Program-made: the position numbers and the translations under genes
Assembly: GCA_922989275.2 (NCBI GenBank)
Contig: OV277869.1
Span: 20,160,189 to 20,224,188, forward strand
Direction: 5' to 3'
From: Gari tellinella
Lineage: Eukaryota > Mollusca > Bivalvia > Cardiida > Psammobiidae
DNA: 64,000 nucleotides
The notes under the pieces: generated by a model
What the model saw: the letters and a program-made list of their open reading frames with translations, nothing else
What the model was told of the DNA's origin: nothing
The model's database searches: none
Shown here: in pieces, positions 35,326-48,031 of the stretch
How positions within the stretch are numbered: the first letter of the stretch is position 1
Layout: every line of letters starts with the position of its first letter

Positions 35326-36200
35326 TAGCTCACCTGAGCCAAAGGCTCAAGGTGAGCTATTGGGATGGCCCTGTGTCCGGCGTCCGGCGTCGTGCGTCGT
35401 CGTTAACAATTGCTTCAAATGACATCTCCTCCTATACCACTGAACAGAATTCAACCAAACTTTACAGAAATGTTCCTTGGGTCAATCTCTTCCAAATTTG
35501 TTCAAAGAATTAAAAACAATGCAGAACTCTGGTTGCCATGGCAACCAAAGTGAAAAAATAATGAAATCTTAAAACATCTTCTTGTCAAAAACAGCAAGGG
35601 CCAGAGCTTAGATATTTGGCACATAGCATCACCTACAGGTCCTCTATCAAGTTTGTTCAAATTATGCCCCTGGGGTCAAAATTGGCCCCGCCCCGGGGGG
35701 TCACAATTTTACATAGAGTTTATAACTTGGGTCATGTCCTACAAAGGTCAATGTCATTTTTGAGATATTTCCCAGTGTCATATTTTCTTGTCTTTGAGAT
35801 AACTCCAGTTCTACTGATGTTAACCCATTACCCCATACATATGCCTTTTTACGCCTTTAATTTATTCCTCCTCTAAAGAAAATAATTCCACTTTATACAG
35901 TCATAAAGATATAAGAAATAGTATCTATATCTTAGTAGATGATAACTTAAAGCAGGCTGAAAGTAAAGCAGAATGTGCAATAAATAATCATATGGAAATA
36001 CATGTAGCTTAATTAGAAGATGTGTCATGGATAAGGGCCATAACTCTGCCAACAATATTTTTTTAAGTTATTCCAATTTGTCATGTTTTTTTTGTCTGGA
36101 AGATAATTCCATTTACAGCTATATTAAAATGTTGTCTTGCCTATTAAGCTAAGGCACAATGACCTCAGGTGAGCGAATTAAGGGCCATGGCCCTCTTGTT
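35326..36200 (+). mobile_element. C3: family C start with a different 3' end
   Basis: A normal C 5' half, with the X-box at 35532-35545, changes after 35720. A TTAACCC MITE lies at about 35820-36000. The 3' end is CCTCAGGTGAGCGAATTAAG-GGCCATGGCCCTCTTGTT, preceded by AAAATGTTGTCTTGCC, as in the outer E-type element at 23556. Confidence 0.7.
35820..36000. mobile_element. TTAACCC-type MITE inside C3
   Basis: It starts TTAACCCATTACCCCATAC and runs to the first hairpin arm AAAGCAGGCTGAAAGTAAAG; the second arm is missing. Confidence 0.55.
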
Positions 36201-37301
36201 AGATTTGAAATGACTTCAAGGGTAGGTAAATGATTTTTAAGATAATCAGATATATACATGTATAAATAAACAATTTAAATAGTGAATGGTTGAGGCGTTT
36301 TCGGTAAAACGGTAAATTATATTAATTAAAGCTGTATGTTGCAATATGTTCTAGTATATCACAGGGGTGGGAGAATATACATTCATAAATTATAAAAGTA
36401 GTGTAGTGGGTTGATCTCTATTACGTTTTCCCGCTATATAATACATAAATTTTAAAAGTAATATGCCACCTAATGAATATTCATATTTTAAGTTATCCAG
36501 CATAAACAAATCAGCATTGAGCAGCTACTTCTATAGCTCCACCCACGATGTAATTTTCGATAGGCGTGTCAATGGCACCATGCTATTGGCTAGTAGCAGG
36601 GAGATAGTCGACCTTTACATCCACTTATTATTGCAGAGTGAAGAATTTGCCGCATTTGGAAAAGAAATAACAATATGCCTATAACCAAACGGCAAAAATT
36701 AATGATTTGTTTTGAAAGAGGCAAGAACTGTATTTCAAACATTGCATGGAACGGCCCTGATAGCATAACACAACAAACAGTTTAAAGTAATTGCCATCGG
36801 GCGGCATATGTACACTTAAAGTTGGTTTGCTGAAAAATATCAAATAAGGATCCAAACATTCTGATTATCAACTTCTTTCGTGGTAATATAAGTTTAATTA
36901 AAACAGTGAATAATGAAGCTAATTAAAGTAATTAAGAGGCCACAGTAAAGATAAAAGGGAAAATGAAAGTAAAACAGAAAGGTCATAAAGAAGCTTTCTG
37001 ATTTACTTTCATTTTACTTTCAGCCTACTACATACGCTACCATTGGTTAGAATTTAATAAGTTATTCACAGGATAACGTTAACTGTTACATTAGATGTTT
37101 TGTGTTAAACTTTGGCTTGTCACTAAATTGTCTCCTCAATGTCATAATTGTTTTTGTGCTGTCTGTCTGGATGTCTGTCAAGCTTTAGTTTCTGGTCAAT
37201 TACTTTTGTTCCCATGAAGCAATCATGTCCATTCAACTGCAACAAAACGCAAACGCAAAACTGAAGAAAATTACAATTTCATTAAATTGCTAACCACTTT
37301 T
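36201..37301. other. 1.1 kb of unrelated DNA between C3 and C4
   Basis: No family text is visible except a hairpin at about 36960-37028 (AAATGAAAGTAAAACAGAAA ... TTACTTTCATTTTACTTTC). It lies inside the block that interrupts G2. A 73-residue frame at 36463-36684 has no recognisable motif. Confidence 0.4.
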
Positions 37302-39834
37302 TAGCTCACCTGAGCCAAAGGCTCAAGGTGAGCTATTGGGATGGCCCTGTGTCCGGCGTCGTCCGTCGTTAGTCGTCTGTCGTCGTTAACAATTGCTTCA
37401 AATGACATCTCCTCCTATACCGCTTGACAGATTTCAACTAAACTTTACAGAAATGCTCCTTGGGTCAAGCTCTTTCAAATTTGTTCAAAGAATAAAAAAC
37501 AATGCAGAACTCTGGTTGCCATGGCAACCAAAGTGAAAAAATAAGGAAATCTTAAAAAATCTTCTTGTCAAAAACTGGAAGGGCCAGAGCTTACATATTT
37601 GGCACATAGCATCATCTACAGGTCCTCTATCAAGTTTGTTCAAATTATGCCCCTGGGATCAAAATTGGCCCCGCCCCGGGGATCACAGATTTACATAGAG
37701 TTATATAGTGAAATTTTCAAACGTCTTCTTCTCTGAAACTAATGTGGCCAGAGCATTGATATTTGGCATGGTGACACTTCTAGATGTCCTATACGAAAAT
37801 TGTTCAAATGGTTCTGGTCAGTTGCATAACTAGGTCACAGGAGCTAAAAATAGATTTTTTTCATTGAAAACTTAAAAAATCTTCTTGTCTGAAACTACAA
37901 GGGCCAGAGCTTAGATATTTTGCACATAGCATCGCCTACAGGTCCTGTATCTAGTTTGTTCAAATTATGCCCCTGGGGTCGAAATTGGCCCCGCCCCGGG
38001 GGTCACAGTTTTACATAGAGTTATATGGTGAAATTTTCAAACGTCTTCTTCTCTGAAACTAATGTGGCCAGAGCATTGATATTTGGCATGGTGATACTTC
38101 TAGATGTCCTTTACGAAATTTTTCAAATGGTTCTGGTCAGTTGCATAACTAGGTCACAGGAGCTAAAAATAGATTTTTTTCATTGAAAACTTAAAAAATC
38201 TTCTTGTCTGAAACTACAATGGCCAGAGCTTAGATATTTGGCACATAGCATCGCCTACAGGTCCTGTTTCTAGTTTGTTCAAATTATGCCCCTTGGGTCG
38301 AAATTGGCCGCGCCCCGGGGGTCACAGTTTTACATAGAGTTATATAGTGAAATTTTCAAACGTCTTCTTCTCTGAAACTAATATGGCCAGAGCTTTGATA
38401 TTTGGTATGGTGACACTTCTAGATGTCCTGTACCAAAATTTTTCAAATGGTTATGGTCGGTTGCATAACAAGGTCACAGGAACTAAAAATAGATTTTTTT
38501 CAATGAAAACTTAAAAAATCTTCTTTTCTGAAACTACAAGCACAGGGACCCGACACGATTGATTTTTGAGAGAAAAAATTGTCAAAAGGTATATATAGAG
38601 ACAAGGGGTACAACTTATTGTTAGTATATTCTCACCCTATCTCGACAAAAGCGGTCATATCACGAATAATAATTGATGAAACGACACCCTTTTTGCATTT
38701 CTGTCTAGCTAATATAATACCCATTCATAAAAACATAACATGAAACCAACTGTAAGGATGCACTTTCAACAGTAATTGCATTTACTCACAGAAATCAACG
38801 ACTTTTGGAAAACGGGACAGGTGTTCGTTCACTGCTAACACAGCATTGACCACTACTGTATGCTTGTTTAGGCGGTAATCGAGTGTTACAGTCATTGACA
38901 ACTACTGTACGCTTGTTTAGGCGGTAATATCGAGCATGACAGTCATACAGTTCCATAAATATACAGCTTTGACACCGATCAAAGCTGATTTCTTCTCAAA
39001 TCATTGCCGTACCAAAAAGCCTACATGTACAAGAAGAGCTTTACTGCCGATGAAAACATGCAAATTTGTTGTTAGTATTGCAATGGTTTGAGTATAAATC
39101 AGCTTTGATCGGTGTAAAAAATGGATATCCATGGAACTGTATGACTGTCATGTGCGATATTACCGCCTATACAAGCACACAGTAGTGGTCAATGCGGTTT
39201 CAGCTGTGAACGAACACCTGTCCCGTTTTCCAAAAGTCGTTGATTTCTGTGAGTAAATGCAATTACTTTTGAAAGTGCATGCTTCCAGATGGTTTTATGT
39301 TATGTTTTTATGGAAGGGTATTATATAAGCTAGACAGAAGTGCAAAAAGGATGTCGTTTCATCAATTATTATTTATGATATGCCCGGTTTTGTCGAGATA
39401 GGGTGAGAATGTACTAACAATCAGTTATACCCCTTGTCTCTATATATACCTTTTGAAAAAAGATTCTCTCAAAAATCAATCGTGCCGGGTCCCTGTGACT
39501 ACAAGGGCCAGAGCTTAGATATTTGGCACATACCATCGCCTACAGGTCCTCTATCAAGTTTGTTCAAATTATGCACCTGGGGTCAAAATTGGCCCCGCCC
39601 CTGGCGTCACAGTTTTACATAGAGTTATATAGAGAAAATTTCGTCTTCTTCTCTGACACTGATATTGCCAGAGCTTTTATATTCGGTATGGTGACACTTT
39701 TAAATATACTTTACATAATTTGTTCAAATTGTTCGGGTCTGTTGCATATCTAGGTCAGTCCTGGACCTAAATTATTATCGCCGTTTTAAGCTTTTTTCTC
39801 AGGTGAGCGAAATATGCCCCATGGGGCTCTTGTT
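37302..39834 (+). mobile_element. C4: family C element split by a palindromic insert
   Basis: It has the family 5' hairpin, the X-box at 37515-37528, about four units of roughly 330 bp, and the 3' end CTCAGGTGAGCGAAATATGC-CCCATGGGGCTCTTGTT. The insert at 38541-39497 interrupts a unit. Confidence 0.85.
38541..39497. mobile_element. 957-bp near-palindromic element with 8-bp target duplication (hAT-like)
   Basis: ACTACAAG occurs at 38533-38540 and 39498-39505. The ends are CACAGGGACCCG and CGGGTCCCTGTG, and pairing continues inward through nearly the whole length (for example CAAAAGGTATATATAGAGAC, and AAACGGGACAGGTGTTCGTT). The left arm holds a direct duplication of about 50 bp (ACTACTGTATGCTTGTTTAG and ACTACTGTACGCTTGTTTAG). 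An 8-bp duplication suggests hAT. No coding content. Confidence 0.85.
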
Positions 39835-39991
39835 GCCCTTGTGACCCTTCTTTTGTATAAATCTTTATACGCCTATAACATTTGAACCAGTAGGCCTAGA
39901 GCTTCCATACTTTGTATGTGTCTTGTGTTAAGACTTCTCCAACCATGCCAATGTTTCATTTACTCTACGACCATGACTTTTGACCTATTTT

Positions 39992-41407
39992 TAGCTCACC
40001 TGAGCCATAGGCTCAAGGTGAGCTATTGGGATGGCCCTGTGTCCGGCGTCCAGCGTCGTCCGTCGTGCATCGTGCGTCGTCGTTAACAATTGCTTCAAAT
40101 GACATCTCCTCATATACCGCTTGACAGATTTCAACCAAACTTTACAGAAATGTTCCTTGGGTCAAGCTCTTTCAAATTTGTTCAAAGAATAAAAAACAAT
40201 GCAGAACTCTGGTTGCCATGGCAACCAAAGTGAAAAAAAAAGGAAATCTTTAAAAATCTTCTTGTCAAAAACTGCAAGAGCCAGAGCTTAGATATTTAGC
40301 ACACAGCATCATCTATAGGTCCTCTATCAAGTTTGTTCAAATTATGTCCCTAGGGTCAAAATTGGCCCCGCCCCGGGGGTCACAGTTTTACATAGAGATA
40401 TATAGTGAAATTTTCAAACGTCTTCTTCTCTGAAACTTATATGGCTAGAGCATTGATATTTGGCATGGTGACACTTCTAGATGTCCTTTACATATTTTGT
40501 TCAAATGGTTCCGGTCGGTTGCATAAGTAGGTCACAGGAGCTAAAAATAGATTTTTTCAATGAAAACTTTAAAAATCTTCTTGTCTGAAACTACAAGGGC
40601 CAGAGCTTAGATATTTGGCACATAGCATCATCTTCAGGTCCTCTATCAAGTTTGTTCAAATTATGTCCCTGGGGTCATTAATTGGCCCCGCCCCGGGGGT
40701 CACAGTTTTACATAGAGTTATTTAGTGCAATTTTCAAACATCTTCTTCTCTGACACTAATATGGCCAGAGCTTTGATATTCATCATGGTGACACTTCTAG
40801 ATGTCCTTTACATATTTTGTTCAAATGGTTCCGGTCGGTTGCATAAGTAGGTCACAGGAGCTAAAAATAGTTTTTTTTCAATAAAAACTTAAAAAATCTT
40901 CTTGTCTGAAACTACAAGGGCCAGAGCTTAGATATTTGGCACATAGCATCATCTACAGGTCCTCTATCAAGTTTGTTCAAATTATGTCCCTAAGGTCAAA
41001 ATTGGCCCCGCCGCAGGGGTCACAGCTTTACATAGAGTTATATAGTGAAATTTTCAAACGTTTTCTTCTCTGAAACTGATACGGCCAGAGCTTTGATATT
41101 CATCATGGTGACACTTCTAGATGTCCTTTACGTATTTTGTTCAAATGGTTTCAGTCTGTTGCATAAGTAGGTCACAGGAGCTAAAAAAAAAAAAAATTCA
41201 ATGGAAACTTAAAAAAATCAATTTGTCTAAAACCCTAGTACCCTGATCTTAGATATTTGGCACATAGCATCATCTACAGGGCCTCTATCAAGATTGTTCA
41301 AAGTATGCCCCTTGGATAAAAAATAACCCCATCCTGGACACAAATCATTATCTCCATTTTGTTAGTGATTCTCAGGTGAGCGAAATATGCCCCATGGGGC
41401 TCTTGTT
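39992..41407 (+). mobile_element. C5: complete family C element in G2
   Basis: It has the 5' hairpin TAGCTCACCTGAGCCATAGG-CTCAAGGTGAGC, the X-box at 40212-40225, about three units, and the standard 3' end. The empty site is visible in G1 near 14820 (GACCTATTTATGCAAATAAG). Confidence 0.87.
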
Positions 41408-41862
41408 GCAAATAAGCATTACATTACAGAACATGATGCTGGCTGGGGGCATTTGTGTTTCACAAACACATTGCTTTTCTCTGATCTTCACCAAACTTTC
41501 TGAAAATGTTTTTTGACATAAAATGGAGACCAATTTAGATAACCAGCGGTGCCAATTTATGCTGGGCTCTTGAGAGTAATGGCCCTTGAATTCCTCAAAA
41601 TGGCGCTCCAGGACAGTTTCAGCTCTCTAACTCGTACATTTTACATTTGATAGTCTGGATTCCCCTCCCTGTATCATCGGGGGCATTCGTGTAACTGGGA
41701 CACGCTCTTGTTTGCTCTTAAAAGCGCTTTTTAGCCATTAAGATTAATCCTCCGCTGAAAAAAATACAGTGAAGATTGCTTATAACATTTCGCCGGGGAC
41801 CGTCATTTGTTGAACGTTATAACCGAGAAACGTTGTAAATATTTCCATTAAAATTACTTTTT

Positions 41863-43135
41863 TAGCTCACCTGAGCTAGCTCAGGGTGAGCTTTTGCAAT
41901 ACTTGAATGTCCGTCGTGCGTCGTCCATCGTTTGTCGTTCGTCGTCAACAATTTTAGTGTTTACACTCTAGAGGCCACAATATTTATCCAATCTTTCTCA
42001 AACCTGCTCAGATTGTATATGACCATAAGAGTTCGGATGAGTTAGATTATGGTTGAAATCGGACTAATAGGTCAAGAGTAATCTACCTTTGAATTGCTGA
42101 AAATGCCATATTTAAGGGTGTTTACACTCTAGAGGCCACACTTTTTATCAAATCTATCTCAAACATGCTCAGATTGTATATGAACATAAGAGTTCGGATG
42201 AGTTTGATTATGGTTGAAATCTGATCAATAGGTTGAGAGTTATCTACCTTTGAATTGCTGAAAATGCCATATTTAACAGTGTTTACACTCTAGAGGCCAC
42301 AATTTTTATCCAATCTATCTCAAACATGCTCAGATTGTATAAAACCATAAGAGTTCAAATGAGTTCGATTTTGGTTGAAATCAGATTAATAGGTTGAGAG
42401 TTATCTACCTTTGAAATGCTGAAATTGTAATATTTAAGGGTGTTTACTCTCCAGGGGTCACAATTTTTATCCAATCTATCTCAAACTTGCTCAGATTGTA
42501 TATGACCATAAGAGTTCTATGGAGTTCGATTATGATTGAAATCGGTCCAATAGGTTGAGAGTTATCTACCTTTGAATTGCTGAAAATGTCATATTGAAGG
42601 GTGTTTACACTCTAGAGGCCACAATTTTTAACCGGTCTTTTTCAAACTTGCTCAGATTGTATATGACCATTAGAGTTCAAATAAATGTGAATATGGTTGA
42701 AATCGGACCTATAGGTCAAGAGTTGTCTGCCCTTGAATTGCTGAAAATGCCATATCGAACACCGTTTACACTTTTGCAACTACAGTTTTCAATGGATTTT
42801 GATTTTACATGCACACAAAGTATATACCTATAAGTTCTCAAAGGAGTGCAATTATTGTTGAAATCTAATCATTGTAGCAATAGTTATATCTGCCCTTGAT
42901 ATACTTTGAAATGCTAGAAAAGGCTTCAATTTCAGTATTGTTTAGGTTCTAGTTATCTGCCCTTGATGTACTCTACCATACTAGAATTATGAGGTTGTAT
43001 TCCAAAATTGTTTACAGTAACATGCTATACTACAAATTTGAATGGATTTAAATTAAAACTGATGAAACAGTAAGATAAAGCTATCAAGCTTCAGTACAAC
43101 AGGTGAGCAATATCAGGGCCTTCAGGGCCTCTTGT
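41863..43135 (+). mobile_element. B3: complete family B element
   Basis: The 5' hairpin is TAGCTCACCTGAGCTAGCTC-AGGGTGAGC and the 3' end AGGTGAGCAATATCAGGGCC-TTCAGGGCCTCTTGTT. There are about five to six units of roughly 160-180 bp. Confidence 0.85.
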
Positions 43136-43444
43136 TTAACGTAATAATTACTCGTTTGTATTAGTTATCTTAAATCTATTCATAAAAACAAACACAGGTG
43201 CTAAGCTTGCATTCCGTAACGAATAAGTCCTGGAAGCATAATGTGCGCTTGTACGATGCATATTTTCTTTCAGTTCTCGTGTAAACATATATTTTTGTCT
43301 GTGTCGAATTATAGATATGCGTACGTAACTGGCCTCATATCATGTCACTTTCCTACGTGTAAACAAAATAGATGAAGTAATCCGATTGTCGTGTCATTTA
43401 CATAACCTGTGAGATATTATTTTGACCCGGGCGGTATTTTGACA

Positions 43445-43445
<1 letters not shown>

Positions 43446-43471
<26 letters not shown>
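43446..43471. repeat. Poly-C tract
   Basis: About 26 consecutive C residues inside a K unit. Confidence 0.9.
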
Positions 43472-43476
<5 letters not shown>

Positions 43477-43676
43477 AAATGGTAAAGGACTTGAAAGTAT
43501 TGTTTTTCTATATATTAACAAAAAATTTCAAATCATTTATGTTTCACAGTCATTTTTAGGAGAGTTTCATCTAATTTAAAGGACCCGCGGGTCATTTCAC
43601 CGCTATGATGAAATGACCCCCCCCTCACACCCAACTTCAAAATCATTGTAATTAGCATGGAATTGCTGTTGGTTTT

Positions 43677-44822
43677 TAGCTCACCTGAGCTAGCTCAGGG
43701 TGAGCTTTTGCAATCCTTGAATGTCCGGCGTCAACAATTTTAGTGTTTACACTCTAGAGGCCACAATATTTATCCAATCTTTCTCAAACTTGCTAAGATG
43801 GTATATTGCCATAAGAGTTCGGATGAGTTCGATTATGGTTGAAATCGGATAAATAGGTCATGAGTTAGGCCACAGTATTTATCCAATCTTTCTAAAACTT
43901 GCCCAGATTGTATATGACTACAAGAGTTCGAATGAGTTTGATTTTGGATGAAATCCGACAAATAGATCAAGAGTAATCTACCTTTGAATTGCTGAAAATG
44001 CCATATTTAACGGTGTTTACACTCTAGAGGCCACAATTTTTATCCAATCTATCTAAAACCTGCTCAGATTGTAAATGGCTATAAGAGTTCAAATGAGTTT
44101 GATTATGGTTGAAATCAGACATATAGTTATCTACCTTTGAATTGCTGAAAATGCCATATTTAACGATGTTTACACTCTAGAGGTCACAAGTTTTATCCAA
44201 TCTTTCTCAAACTTACTCAGATTGTACATTACCATAAGACTTCGGATGAGTTCAATTATGGTTGTAATCGGATCAATAGGTCAAAAGTTATCTACCTTTG
44301 AATTTCTGAAAATGATATATTTAACAGTGTCTACGCTCTAGAGGCCACACTATTTATCCAAGCTCTCTCAAACTTGCCCATATTGTATATGACCATAAGA
44401 GTTGGAAAAAGGGTGATTATGGTTGGAATCAGACAAATAGATCAAGAGATATCTACCTTTGAACTGCTGAAAATGCCATATTTTAAAGCGTTTACACTCT
44501 TGCAACTACATTTTTCAATGGATTTTGATTATACTTGTACACAAAGGATGTAGCTATACGTTCTCGAAGGAGTACAATTATTGTTGAAATGTAATCATTG
44601 TGGCAATAGTTACCTGCCCTTGATATACTTTGAAATGCTAGAAAAAGGCTTAATTTCAGTATTGTTTAGGCTCTAGTTATCTGCCTTTGATGTACTCTAC
44701 TATACTACAGTAGGTCGACAAACTTGAATGGATTTAGAATAAAACGGGTGAAATTCAAAGGTAAAGCTATCAGGCTTCATTACAAATGGTGAGCGATATC
44801 AGGGCCTTCAGGCCCTCTTGTT
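43677..44822 (+). mobile_element. B4: family B element inside K
   Basis: It has a complete 5' hairpin and 3' end (CAGGGCCTTCAGGCCCTCTTGTT-type), with about five units, one of them shortened near 43865. The left flank is the GCTGTTGGTTTT site of K. Confidence 0.82.
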
Positions 44823-44973
44823 TAAAGTGGGGGGGGGTCAAAATACCATGGCTAATCTACCTGCGGTATTTTGACCCGTGGGTCATTTCACCGCTATGGT
44901 GAAATGACCCCCCCCCCCTCACACCCAACTTCAAAATCATTGTAATTAGCAGGGAGTTGCTGTTGGTTTTTAT

Positions 44974-47512
44974 TAGCTCACCTGAGCCAAAGGCTCAAGG
45001 TGAGCTATTGGGATGGCCCTGTGTCCGGCGTATGTCGTCGTGAGTCGTGCGTCGTGCGTATGTGCGTCGTCGTTAACAATTGCTTCAAATGACATCTCCT
45101 CCTATACCGCTTGACAGAATTCAACCAAACTTTACAGAAATGTTCCTTGGGTCAAGCTCTTTCAAATTTGTTCAAAAAATTAAAAACAATGCAGAACTCT
45201 GGTTGCCATGGCAACCAAAGTGAAAAAATAGGGAAATCTTAAAAAATCTTCTTGTCAAAAACTGGAAAGGCCAGAGCTTACATATTTGGCACAAAGCATC
45301 ATCTACAGGTCCTCTATCAATTTTGATCAAATTTTGCCCCTGGGGTCAAAATTGGCCCCGCCCCGGGGGTCACAGATTTACATAGAGTTATATAGTGAAA
45401 TTTTCAAACGTCTTCTTCTCTGAAACTAATGTGGCCAGAGCATTGATATTTGGCATGGTGACACTTCTAGATGTCCTATACCAAAATTGTTCAAATGGTT
45501 CTGGTCGTTTGCATAACTAGGTCACAGGAGCTAAAAATAGATTTTTTTCATTGAAAACTTAAAAAATCTTCTTGTCTGAAACTACAAGGGCCAGAGCTTA
45601 GATATTTGACACATACCATCGCCTACATGTCCTCTATCTAGTTTGTTCAAATTATGCCCCTGGGGTCGAAATTGGCCCCGCCCCGGGGGTCACAGTTTTA
45701 CAAAGAGTTATATAGTGAAATTTTCAAACGTCTTCTTCTCTGAAACTAATATGGCCAGAGCTTTGATATTTGGTATGGTGACACTTCTAGATGTCCTATA
45801 CCAAAATTTTTCAAATGGTTCTGCTCGGTTGCATAACTAGGTCACAGGAGCTAAAAATAGATTTTTTCCAATGAAAACTTAAAAAATTTTCTTTTCTGAA
45901 ACTACAGTAAAGTTCCGCTATTAAGACCACCTGTGGTACTGACAAAAAGTGGTCTTAATATCGAGTCGGTCTTATTATTGAGACCCTTGATATCGATGAG
46001 AATTTTTTGGTCAGATATAGATAGATAGGTATATTGAACCTATTTTGAATAGATCGGCACAAAAAAGCCTATTTCAAACAACCATAATTTAATTTTTGAA
46101 AATACACATATACACAGAAACTAAAAACTGTCATACACATGTTATGAAGATTCATTAATTGAATAAATTATTAATGTTAGCACATAAAGAGGGGCATTAG
46201 CAGTGTAACACATAGACTATAATCTATAAGAAGTGGCATTTCAGTTTGGATCCTCACCAGACTCCACATTACTTGATGTCTGATCTGAATTAAAACGATG
46301 TTTCAATAAAAAAATCTTAGCACATAAAGATGGGCCTTAGCACATAGTCTATGAGTTTCAGTGACAAAGAAATATCATTTTGGACAGTTTAGATCCTGAA
46401 CAGATTCCAAATTGTTTGATATCTGATCTGGATCTAATCCTTCACACGACATGTTTATGAAGAAATTCGTCGGGTTTAATATTATTAATTATCCAAAGTT
46501 CGACCAATTATTTCATTGTTTACAAAAATCATCTTTCGAGATAACCAATAAAAAATAATTTATCAAACATAAAACTCGATTGGGGCGGATCGGATGAAAG
46601 GCTAAAATGATAAATTAACATTTTAATTAGTAAATCACACGCTTGTAAGTATTTTACTAATTAGCCCAATTATCTCTCCCTCTGTCATCGAGTCCGATGT
46701 ATGCGCTACATACAGTTTTTTCTGTAACTATATTTGGCCTAATGCGAGATAAACGAAATATACATGCACCAATAGAGCAATCAAGAGATTAAACAAGTGC
46801 CGTATTCATCATACTTTCGCATTATTTTTAGTTATCTGCTATCAAAACATTTCCCTCGTTGAAGCATCCCTATTGTTTAATCGGCCTTGACCTCTGCCGT
46901 AAAGTAATCGGTGTTTGTCGTAAAAGTGTCAAACTGGCTTTTGTCGCGACCGGCGAAGTGTGAACCCCTGCCCTTAATATCGGACCCTAAAACAACACTA
47001 ATCGGTCTTTTGTTCTGGGATTAGTGGTCGTAATACGGAATAGCGGACCGGTCTTAATAACGGACCATACGACCATTAAACTATGAAGGGATATATTCCG
47101 TTCTTTTAAAAAGTGGTTGTAATTTCGGACCGGTCTTAATTTCGGACCGGTCGTTAAGCGGAACTTTACTGTACAAGGGCCAGAGCTTAGATATTTAGCA
47201 CATACCATCGCCTACAGGTCCTCTATCAAGTTTGTTCAAATTATGCACCTGGGGTCAAAATTGGCCCCGCCCCTGGGGTCACAGTTTTACATAGAGTTAT
47301 ATAGAGAAAATTTCAAACATCTTCTTCTCTGACACTAATATTGCCAGAGCTTTTATATTCGGTATGGTGACACTTTTAAATATACTTTACATAATTTGTT
47401 CAAATTGTTCTGGTCTGTTGCATATCTAGGTCAGTCCTGGACCTAAATTATTATCGCCATTTTTTCAGCTATTTTCTCAGGTGAGCGAAATATGCCCCAT
47501 GGGGCTCTTGTT
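44974..47512 (+). mobile_element. C6: family C element inside K, split by a Tc1-like element
   Basis: It has the 5' hairpin TAGCTCACCTGAGCCAAAGG-CTCAAGGTGAGC, the X-box at 45202-45215, and the standard 3' end. The insertion at 45905-47171 interrupts its third unit. Confidence 0.85.
45905..47171. mobile_element. 1267-bp TA-flanked Tc1/mariner-like element
   Basis: TA at 45903-45904 and 47172-47173 flank the ends CAGTAAAGTTCCGCT and AGCGGAACTTTACTG, a perfect 15-bp terminal repeat. Subterminal text repeats GGTCTTAAT and CGGACCGGTC. The longest frame is under 75 codons, so it is non-autonomous or decayed. Confidence 0.85.
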
Positions 47513-48031
47513 TATATGACTTTTACATTATACTATGGTTGAAAGATGTTTGAGGAGAGTTTCATCTAATTTAAAGGGGGGGTCAAAATACCATGGCTAA
47601 TCTACCTGCGGTATTTTGACCCGCGGGTCATTTAACCGCTATGGTGAAATGACCCCCTCACACCCAACTTCAAAATCATTGTAATTAGCATGGAATTGCT
47701 GTTGGTTTTATTTATATGACTTTTACATTATACTCAAAAATACAAAGGCTAATCTACAATGTAAAAGTCATATAAATAAAACCAACAGCAATTCCATGCC
47801 CATTACTTGAAAATATTGTTTCTATATATTAACTAAACAATTCAAATTATTTATGTTTTAAAGTCTTTTTGAGGAGAGTTTCATCTAATTTCTAGGGGGG
47901 TCAAAATACCATGGCTAATCTACCTGCAGTGTTTTGACTCACGGGTCATTTCACCGCTATGGTGAAATGACCCCCCCTCACACCCAACTTCAAAATCATT
48001 GTAATTAGCATGGAATTGCTGTTGGTTTTAT

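Larger units (their letters stand above)
33630..41712 (+). mobile_element. G2: family G element carrying nested C elements
   Basis: The 5' hairpin ATGCCCCCAGAATCTACGAT-TCGGGGGCATATAG starts at 33631, and the 3' end GGGGGCATTCGTG with GTGTAACTGGGACACGC-TCTTGTTT ends at 41712. G text lies at 33630-34526, 35285-35326, 39835-39991 and 41408-41712. The breaks line up with continuous text in G1, so C2, the C3-to-C4 block and C5 are all secondary insertions. Confidence 0.8.

Noticed and set aside
36463..36684. 73-residue frame in the sequence between C3 and C4
   Set aside because: No motif, neighbouring exon or conserved pattern that I recognise.
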